Of a DNA stretch of 64,000 nucleotides, positions 57,749 through 64,000 are shown piece after piece. Position 1 is the first letter of the stretch. Every line of letters starts with the position of its first letter. The position numbers were made by a program, and so were the translations under genes. The stretch is from Bifidobacterium sp. ESL0745 (GTDB taxonomy: Bacteria > Actinomycetota > Actinomycetes > Actinomycetales > Bifidobacteriaceae). The notes beneath the pieces were generated by a model. That model made no database searches. It was not told the DNA's origin and saw only the letters and a program-made list of their open reading frames with translations. The stretch is from the NCBI RefSeq assembly GCF_029433335.1, contig NZ_JAQTHX010000001.1:496001-560000 (forward strand), given 5' to 3'.

Positions 57749-60442
57749 ATGAGTGAACCACAGGCGCAGCAACCGGCGCTCGCAGGGCTGGCCCCGCGAA
57801 AGCGCCGCAAGGCAGTCACCCATACTCCGGCTACAGTCAATCCCATCGTGCAAGTCGTCTTGGACGTGCAGGCCACTCATCTGGGACAGACCTTCGACTA
57901 CCTCATCGACGAGAAATTCTCGGAAACAGCGCAGCCTGGTGTCATGGTACGGGTTCGCTTTGGCGGCAGACGGGTCAACGGCATCATCTGGGCTCGTGTC
58001 GCCAAAAGCCATACCGCAGCATCGGCATTGCGTTATATCGAACGGGTCATGACACCCGATGTGCTTGTGTCTGGCTCGATGCGCCGCGATATTACGGCGA
58101 TTGCGGAAGCATACGGTGGTACGCGAGCCAATATCCTTCGTCTGGCCGTTCCGCCTCGGGTTGCCAAAGTGGACAAGGAACAGCATTTGGCCATGTCCGG
58201 GACATGGGTCGGTAGCCGTGGCCGCGTGAGGCTGGATAAAGGGGAACTTGAACGGGGTTCACAGCGGATGAGGGCGAGTTATGACCAGGCTGTGGCTGTT
58301 GAGAATGCGCTGCGCGGCGGGGGATTCACGTCATTTGTGGTCGATGCCCTGCCCGGAGTCGGGCGTTGGGCCGATGACCTGGCGTATATGGCGTCACTTT
58401 CCCTTGATTCGGGGCGCACGGCCGTGTTGGTCCTGCCGACCATGCGCGAAGTCAATGATGTCGCCGTGGCCCTGCGACGATTTGGTTTGAAACCGTTCAG
58501 GCAGATAAACGCCGCCAATGGTGGCTTTGAGGGTGATTTCGACCTGCTGTCCGCAGCTATGGCACCGTCCGAACGCTATCGCTCGTATCTTGCGGCCGCG
58601 AGCGGACAGGTGCGTTGCGTTATCGGCACGAGGGCTGCGATGTACGCACCCGTCGAGGGGCCGGGACTATTCGCCATCCTTGAAGATGCCGCTTACCAGA
58701 ACGCCGACGGTATGATGCCGTATGCTGCGGCTCGTGGTGTGTTGCGGCTTCGCGCCAAGCTGCATGGCGGTACGTTCATGGCCATCGCCAATGCCCGCAG
58801 CGTCATCAGCGAATGGGAGGTGAGCGCGGATTTCGGCAGGATGAATGAAGTCGCACCTGATGGTGATCCGTCATTGGATTCTTCTCGGATGAATAACACT
58901 GCCGATTCCGAGTCATCATCACGATTTGACAGTGCGCAAACGTCCGGAAACGCTATTGCCGATATGACAAAGACCATCGGAAACGCGGATGACGTTGTTG
59001 ACGCTGCTGAAAACAGGTTTGCAAACGTTGAGGTCACCGACGCGAATATGTCTGCCTTTGTAAGCGATACGGCGAAAAACGTCATTGCCAAAGGAAACGC
59101 AACCGGTGACGAGGAAGCTTCTATTGCCACTGATTCCTCATTGGCTTCGGCTCAGACCCAGCATGAACCGATATTGGAGACCGGCGAAATGTATCCGCTG
59201 GGCGCGAGTCACGCAAAATACCCGATAAACGGAGAAGAAACAAGCACGCAGGCTAAGGCGGATGACGCGATATTTTCCGTTGTGCCGACGTATCGCGTAG
59301 AGGTGTGTGAAACGCCGGTCAGCGGCTTCAGTACGGCGGTGCATCCACTGCCGGCCGTAGTCCAAGAGGCCTCGCCATGGATTCGTTGGCTTAACCTCGA
59401 CGAACTGGCCCGCTTGACCGACCCTTCCATCGGTGCCCGCGTACCGCACACCGCCGTTCGTGTACTCTCGGAAGCCTTGGAAAACGGCCCCATTCTATTT
59501 TCCATTCCGCACGACGGCATTGCCGAAGTCCTCAGCTGTTCGCACTGTCATCAGCAGGCCAGATGCCCGCGTTGCACAGGCCCTTTGCAACAAGTACGTG
59601 CTGGAGCGCCGCGTTGTCGGTGGTGCGGGGCTCCGGCCAGCAACTGGTCTTGTCCGAATTGCCATTGCAAGCACATGAGCGTGGTGCGTGTCGGCGCCGC
59701 CGGGACGGCAGCTCAGCTGCAGCATCTGTTCCGTGATATCCCGATGGTGCTTTCCAGCCCCTCTCAGCCGAACGGCATCGTCGAATGGGTACCTGACCGG
59801 CCGTTGATTGTCATCGCCACGCCGGAGGCCGAACCGCACGTGAAGGCGGGGGATGGGAAAGCCGGTCATTATCAGGCGGTGGCCATTCTCGACGCATGGA
59901 CGAGCTTGTACGCGCCCGGTGTCGATGCCCGTGTCGACGCACTCACTGCCTGGATGCGCGCGGCTTCGATGTGCGCTTGCCGTGAAGACGGCGGACAGGT
60001 GCTCCTCATTGGGGAGACTGACCCAATCATCGCGCAATCGCTCATTCAGTGGGATTCGCGCATTCTCGCTGCAGACGAGCTGGATGAACGCGCGGAAACG
60101 GGACTTTCACCGGTTTTCGCCGTTGCCTGCGTTTGGGGGCGTCGCGATGCGGTGATGACCACACTGGAGCGTATCGGCGCCTTGACAGGCGATTGGAGCC
60201 AGATCAAAACCGAGGTCGGCGAGTTTCCGGCCGTGTTGGGTCCGGTGCCCATTGCACAGCCCAAAACGGTCGATGCGCGCGAACTGGAAGCGACCCATGA
60301 CCGCGTTAAGGCGGTGGTGCGCGTGCCGCAGCGTTTGCGCGCGGAACTGGCGCAACGGCTTCATAGCGAAGTAGCGCGTCATGTCGCGACGCGCGCGCCG
60401 GGTGAGTTGCGTTTCCAGCTTGATCCCAAGGATTTGATCTGA
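57749..60442 (+). CDS. priA: Primosomal protein N' (PriA), helicase motifs degenerate
   Basis: 897 aa. Replication-restart protein. The N-terminal DNA-binding domain (VVLDVQATHLGQTFDYLI, VRVRFGGRRVNGIIW) and the zinc region (CSHCHQQARCPRC, CRWCGAPASNWSCPNC) are present. In place of Walker A there is LPGVGRWADDL without the P-loop Lys, and EDAAYQN in place of the DEEH box, so ATP-driven unwinding is unlikely, as proposed for actinobacterial PriA. Residues about 365-500 form a Ser/Asp/Asn-rich insert. It starts at ATG 57749. The protein may act as a loader or scaffold rather than a helicase. Confidence 0.9.
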   Translation: MSEPQAQQPALAGLAPRKRRKAVTHTPATVNPIVQVVLDVQATHLGQTFDYLIDEKFSETAQPGVMVRVRFGGRRVNGIIWARVAKSHTAASALRYIERVMTPDVLVSGSMRRDITAIAEAYGGTRANILRLAVPPRVAKVDKEQHLAMSGTWVGSRGRVRLDKGELERGSQRMRASYDQAVAVENALRGGGFTSFVVDALPGVGRWADDLAYMASLSLDSGRTAVLVLPTMREVNDVAVALRRFGLKPFRQINAANGGFEGDFDLLSAAMAPSERYRSYLAAASGQVRCVIGTRAAMYAPVEGPGLFAILEDAAYQNADGMMPYAAARGVLRLRAKLHGGTFMAIANARSVISEWEVSADFGRMNEVAPDGDPSLDSSRMNNTADSESSSRFDSAQTSGNAIADMTKTIGNADDVVDAAENRFANVEVTDANMSAFVSDTAKNVIAKGNATGDEEASIATDSSLASAQTQHEPILETGEMYPLGASHAKYPINGEETSTQAKADDAIFSVVPTYRVEVCETPVSGFSTAVHPLPAVVQEASPWIRWLNLDELARLTDPSIGARVPHTAVRVLSEALENGPILFSIPHDGIAEVLSCSHCHQQARCPRCTGPLQQVRAGAPRCRWCGAPASNWSCPNCHCKHMSVVRVGAAGTAAQLQHLFRDIPMVLSSPSQPNGIVEWVPDRPLIVIATPEAEPHVKAGDGKAGHYQAVAILDAWTSLYAPGVDARVDALTAWMRAASMCACREDGGQVLLIGETDPIIAQSLIQWDSRILAADELDERAETGLSPVFAVACVWGRRDAVMTTLERIGALTGDWSQIKTEVGEFPAVLGPVPIAQPKTVDARELEATHDRVKAVVRVPQRLRAELAQRLHSEVARHVATRAPGELRFQLDPKDLI

Positions 60443-60533
60443 CAAGTTTCTGCCGGGTTAGGCCTCGCTTACGTCGCCGTTGCGTGGGAGCATGGAATTC
60501 ACGGCGGAATTGAACAGTCTTCAAGGAGGAATT

Positions 60534-61244
60534 ATGAAAAGCAGCTGGCCGGGCGATGTGGAAATGGAAAGCAACGTGATTGTGTCTGGTGACGAGGCAA
60601 AAGGTGCTGCCGGTAAGCCGATCGAGAACGTGATTTTCGATTTTGGCAATGTGTTGGTCGATTGGGAGCCACAGGCCGCCCTGCTGCCCAGGTATTCGAA
60701 GGAACTGACCGACAAGTTCCTTGATAATGACAATTCCGGTTTTTGCGACATCAGTGACGCCATGGATATGGGAGGCACCAAGGCTGAAGCCATTGCCGCC
60801 ATGCGAGAGCAATATGGTGAGCCTTGGACCAGTATGTTCGAGTATTATCTTGAGAACTTCCTTGATTCTCTGGTGGGCACGGTCGAGGGGATGCGTGTCA
60901 TGGTCAACGATCTGAAAGCCGCAGGTATCGGTGTATGGGGGCTTTCCAATTGGTCTGCTGATTTGTTCCCGCCAGCTAAGGAAGTGTACCCGATTCTAAG
61001 CAGCTTGGATGATGCAGTGATCTCTGGTTTTGTCAAGCTGCGCAAGCCGCACTGTGACATCTTCAAGTTTGCGCTGAAACGGTTTGATATTCCCTCCGAT
61101 ACCGCACTTTTCGTCGATGACAAAGGCATGAATATCGTCGGTTCCAATTCCGCCGGTATTCGTGGTGTGAAATTCACCGATGCTTGCAACCTGAGAAAAC
61201 TGCTTAAAGGACAAGGTATTGTTATTCCCGGCATTATCGGCTGA
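60534..61244 (+). CDS. HAD-superfamily hydrolase
   Basis: 236 aa. HAD motifs are in order: VIFDFGNVLVDWEP (nucleophile Asp), LSNWSAD, Lys in GFVKLRKPHCDIF and LFVDDKGMNIVG. The cap is of the helical type (C1), as in haloacid dehalogenase and phosphatase-like members; the substrate cannot be told. Start ATG 60534 has AAGGAGG eight bases upstream; the frame opens at 60480 without a site. It follows priA and precedes fmt on the same strand, with about 90-140 bp gaps. Confidence 0.85.
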   Translation: MKSSWPGDVEMESNVIVSGDEAKGAAGKPIENVIFDFGNVLVDWEPQAALLPRYSKELTDKFLDNDNSGFCDISDAMDMGGTKAEAIAAMREQYGEPWTSMFEYYLENFLDSLVGTVEGMRVMVNDLKAAGIGVWGLSNWSADLFPPAKEVYPILSSLDDAVISGFVKLRKPHCDIFKFALKRFDIPSDTALFVDDKGMNIVGSNSAGIRGVKFTDACNLRKLLKGQGIVIPGIIG

Positions 61245-61388
61245 GTATCCCCGATTGTTTCCCGCCTTTCAGGGAATGATTTCGGTTCCTTCTTATTGCT
61301 GTTTTGGTATTTGTCGGTTTCTGTTACGATAATGACGCCGTTGATATAGTATTCGCTCGAGTTTGTCGAAAAGAAGTGGGGAGTCTCC

Positions 61389-62420
61389 ATGTTGAAAGTT
61401 TTGTTTGCTGGAACGCCTGATGTGGCGGTTCCCGCGTTGCGTGAACTGGCGGGTGACAAGGAGCATTTTCAAGTCGTCGCAGTGCTCACCAGGCCGGACG
61501 CCCCCCAAGGCCGTGGACGCCGGCTTATGCCAAGCCCTGTCAAAGAGGCCGCGCTGGACCTGGACATCCCCGTTCTGGAATGTGACCCCAAGGAACCGTC
61601 CTTCATCACTGAGCTCAAGGCCACGGGTGCCGAAGCAGGGGCGGTGGTCGCCTACGGAAAGATTCTGAAAGAAGCTGTGTTGGGCGCACTACCAATGGGC
61701 TGGTACAATCTCCATTTCTCCTTGCTGCCACAGTGGCGCGGCGCGGCCCCGGTGCAGCGTTCCGTCTGGAGAGGCGACACCATCACCGGCGCAACCGTAT
61801 TCAAGATCACCAAGGGCATGGACAGCGGCCCGATTCTGGCCCAATCAACTTGTCAGATTGGTGCGCACGATACATCCGGGGATATTCTCTCACGTCTTGC
61901 CGAGGATGGCTCGCACCTGTTTGCTTCCGCCTTGACCGCGATGGCCGAGGGCAGGATTCTTCTCCGGGAACAGCCTCAGGGAGCCTATGAGGTAGCCAGG
62001 AAAATCACCCATGAGGACGCGCGCATCCGCTTCGATGTACCGGTTTTCGCCGTCGACCGCCAGATCAGAGCCTGTACGCCCGAACCAGGGGCTTGGTGCA
62101 TGCTGCATCCGAAAGGTTCGGATGAGGGCAATGGAAAAACAGAAGGTGACAATTCCGAGGTTTCATCCAGCGCCGAACGTGATATGGGTGACACCGAACC
62201 ATTCCATGTCTTGAAGGCTCGCCCTGCCTCCGCCGATGACCCACAAGTGCCAAATGGGCTGAAACCGGGTATGCTGGCATCCAGCAAAAAACACGTATGG
62301 ATCGGCACGGCCACGGCTCCGATCGAGCTCGAAGAGGTCAAAGCCCAAGGGAAAAAGGCGATGCGGGCTGCCGACTGGGCCCGTGGCGCGCGCTTGTCGG
62401 CTGATGCCTATGCCGATTGA
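61389..62420 (+). CDS. fmt: Methionyl-tRNA formyltransferase
   Basis: 343 aa. Formylates initiator Met-tRNA with 10-formyl-THF. LFAGTPDVAVPALREL opens the domain; the catalytic NLHFSLLPQWRGAAPVQ and ATVFKITKGMDSGPIL are intact. GGGGAG precedes ATG. Residues about 238-270 in the C-terminal tRNA-binding domain carry an extra Gly/Asn/Glu/Ser-rich segment. With PurT, it is one of the two formylation enzymes of the window, but it uses folate rather than formate. Confidence 0.95.
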   Translation: MLKVLFAGTPDVAVPALRELAGDKEHFQVVAVLTRPDAPQGRGRRLMPSPVKEAALDLDIPVLECDPKEPSFITELKATGAEAGAVVAYGKILKEAVLGALPMGWYNLHFSLLPQWRGAAPVQRSVWRGDTITGATVFKITKGMDSGPILAQSTCQIGAHDTSGDILSRLAEDGSHLFASALTAMAEGRILLREQPQGAYEVARKITHEDARIRFDVPVFAVDRQIRACTPEPGAWCMLHPKGSDEGNGKTEGDNSEVSSSAERDMGDTEPFHVLKARPASADDPQVPNGLKPGMLASSKKHVWIGTATAPIELEEVKAQGKKAMRAADWARGARLSADAYAD

Positions 62421-62642
62421 CCGCTTATTGGGATAGCCTTGCTTCCGGATTCGGTAGTGCGGTGTGCGCAATCTGTCGCTTCCGGTTTTTCTTTCGATTG
62501 TGCCGGTTGATGCCGTATATTCGATTGTGTGCAATCTTGTTATTTCGTAAATATGATTTCATGTTAAGAAGTGCCCGTAAACTTGCTTGATGAAGGCAAC
62601 GGGACCACGCTTGAGAAGCGTGGATATGCACAAAGGAGGCAT

Positions 62643-63497
62643 ATGGTGAGGGAAATCAATATCGCAGGGCAATCGGTGCCGGCGGTAGGCATCGGTACAT
62701 GGCACATGGGCAGCGAGCCGGGGAAGCACGATGAAGAGCTCAAGGCAATCCAAGCTGGTATCGAAGCCGGGGCAAGGGCAGTCGACACTGCCGAGGTTTA
62801 CGGTCAGGGCAAGTCCGAAATGCTGGTGGGCGAGGCATTGCAACCGTTCGACCGCGACGATATCTTCCTCATCTCGAAAGTAAAGCCGGAGAATGCTTCC
62901 AAGACGGTGATGGAACACCATCTCGATGCCAGCCTGAAACGTCTGCAGACCGATCATCTCGACCTGTATCTTTATCATTGGCGCGGCCCTATTCCGCTGG
63001 AAGAGACGGTGGCCGAACTCGACCGTCTGCGTTCCATCGGCAAGATCGGCGCTTGGGGCGTTTCAAATTTCGATATCCCGGATATGCAGGAATTGGTGGC
63101 GCTTCCGGCCGGCGGCAATGTTGCAGCCAATGAAGACCTCTACAACATCGAGTCGCGTGGCATTGAATACGACCTGCTGCCGTGGCAGCATGAACAGCAT
63201 ATTCCGCTGATTGCCTACAGCCCCGTCGGCGGACTTTCCAACAATCTCGACACCAGTATGTTGACCGATCCCGATGTCCGTAAAGTAGCGGCCAGGCACG
63301 GCGTTTCGACGTATGAGCTGTTGATTGCGTGGGCTGTGCGCGATGGCAACACGTTGGCCATTCCACAGACCTCCAACCCTGAACATATGTGTGCCAATAT
63401 CGCTGCTGCCGGCATCGAGCTGACCGACGAAGACCTTGCACAGCTTGACAAGCGCTATCCGGCACCGACTCACCGTATCCCGCTCGACGTGGACTGA
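62643..63497 (+). CDS. Aldo/keto reductase
   Basis: 284 aa NADPH-dependent reductase. Catalytic tetrad: Asp and Tyr in VDTAEVYGQGKSE, Lys in FLISKVKPEN and His in YLYHWRGPI; GKIGAWGVSNF and IPQTSNPEHM are the cofactor-binding motifs. Start at ATG 62643 with AAAGGAGG; the next codon is GTG. The open frame begins at 62571 but without a site. It lies between fmt and arc on the same strand. Substrate not predictable. Confidence 0.92.
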   Translation: MVREINIAGQSVPAVGIGTWHMGSEPGKHDEELKAIQAGIEAGARAVDTAEVYGQGKSEMLVGEALQPFDRDDIFLISKVKPENASKTVMEHHLDASLKRLQTDHLDLYLYHWRGPIPLEETVAELDRLRSIGKIGAWGVSNFDIPDMQELVALPAGGNVAANEDLYNIESRGIEYDLLPWQHEQHIPLIAYSPVGGLSNNLDTSMLTDPDVRKVAARHGVSTYELLIAWAVRDGNTLAIPQTSNPEHMCANIAAAGIELTDEDLAQLDKRYPAPTHRIPLDVD

Positions 63498-63532
63498 GTC
63501 GGAACGGATTGCAGAAGAGAAGTGGATTTGTG

Positions 63533-64000
63533 ATGAGCAACGGTGAGCAAGGCGGCAATGGGCAGGCATCCGATCAAAACAGGACGAATGATCTGTCTGA
63601 TGCAGGCAAGCCGGGCAGTACAGGCAACACGGATATGAATGGCCACTTCGATTCGGATTCTATGCACGCAGACACGTTCGACGATCTTGCGCGTGAAAAC
63701 GACAACCTGCGGGCCAAGAACCACGCACTGGCGGTGGCGTTGACACGAGCCGGCAAAGAATTGCAGAAAGCCAAATCCCAGCTCGGTCTGATGGCCGCGC
63801 CGCCGTTGAACTTCGCCACCATGGTGCGCGTGGATTCGTGCAGCACCGATGAGCAGGGTGTACAGCACGCCAAGGCTGAAGTGCTTTCTGGCAACCGTCG
63901 GCTTATTGTGCCTGTTGCCTCGAACGTGTCCGCATCACGCCTGGGCGGTGGCAGAACGGTGCTTCTGAACGAAAACATGGTGTTGGTCGAGCAACGAGGG
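63533..64000 (+). CDS. arc: AAA ATPase ARC (Mpa-like), 5' part only
   Basis: 156 codons, open to the right edge of the window. A polar, Gly/Asn/Asp-rich N-terminus (about 1-45) is followed by a coiled coil (DLARENDNLRAKNHALAVAL, to about 85) and the first OB domain (MVRVDSCSTDEQGVQHAKAE, VLSGNRRLIVPVASNVSAS). This matches the ring-forming ATPase of the actinobacterial Pup system. The ATPase domain lies beyond the window. Start ATG 63533; GTG at 63530 is directly before it. Several bifidobacteria are reported to have pupylation genes without the 20S proteasome, so its partner may differ. Confidence 0.85.
   Translation, partial: MSNGEQGGNGQASDQNRTNDLSDAGKPGSTGNTDMNGHFDSDSMHADTFDDLARENDNLRAKNHALAVALTRAGKELQKAKSQLGLMAAPPLNFATMVRVDSCSTDEQGVQHAKAEVLSGNRRLIVPVASNVSASRLGGGRTVLLNENMVLVEQRG

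Overview
The window is chromosomal DNA of a Bifidobacteriaceae member, most likely a Bifidobacterium; the species cannot be told from sequence alone. The evidence is the actinobacterial gene content (ARC/Mpa-type AAA ATPase beginning at the right edge, a PriA without helicase motifs, single-chain PurL, PurT), the frequent GTG/TTG starts and bifidobacteria-like protein sequences. No integrase, transposase, phage structural gene or CRISPR array was seen, and the only tRNA is tRNA-His.

Layout. 1-2085: a two-component system (response regulator cut by the left edge, then a membrane sensor kinase). 2168-12960: purine synthesis on the minus strand (purT, purC, then purL-purF-purM-purD; purL/purF and purF/purM are separated by one base). 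13197-21818: a GT4-type glycosyltransferase, threonine aldolase, formate/nitrite channel, tRNA-His, a DUF4236 coiled-coil protein, a K+ channel, an aldehyde dehydrogenase and an adenosine/adenine-deaminase-family enzyme. 22267-26647: the str operon rpsL-rpsG-fusA-tuf.

26991-32639 is an accessory, defence-like locus between tuf and efp: a 1259-aa YobI-type membrane P-loop ATPase, an unrecognised 212-aa partner on the same strand and a divergent 320-aa nuclease whose two-part layout resembles the PvuRts1I/AbaSI modification-dependent restriction enzymes. 32801-39187 returns to housekeeping genes (efp, nusB, carA, carB). 39287-47010 is a second accessory region: an XRE regulator diverging from nine genes of unknown function, built from three repeated families (two small lipoproteins, three ~250-aa membrane proteins and three ~280-aa lipoproteins, plus one small membrane protein). 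One membrane-protein copy is broken by a 4-bp tandem duplication.

47487-64000: gmk, a hicAB toxin-antitoxin pair with two operator-like repeats over its promoter, a small membrane protein, a short UvrA-like protein flanked by ~115-bp imperfect direct repeats that carry a duplicated ilvD 3' end, ilvD, rpoZ, metK (its leader can fold into a three-stem junction over the start codon), cfa, priA, a HAD hydrolase, fmt, an aldo/keto reductase and the start of arc.

Three themes stand out beyond the genes. Palindromes or hairpins repeat at an exact 62-bp pitch upstream of cfa and of priA. Several housekeeping proteins (PurD, PurL, PriA, Fmt, NusB, the sensor kinase and the glycosyltransferase) carry Ser/Asn/Asp-rich low-complexity segments. 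The two accessory blocks contain most of the unexplained sequence.
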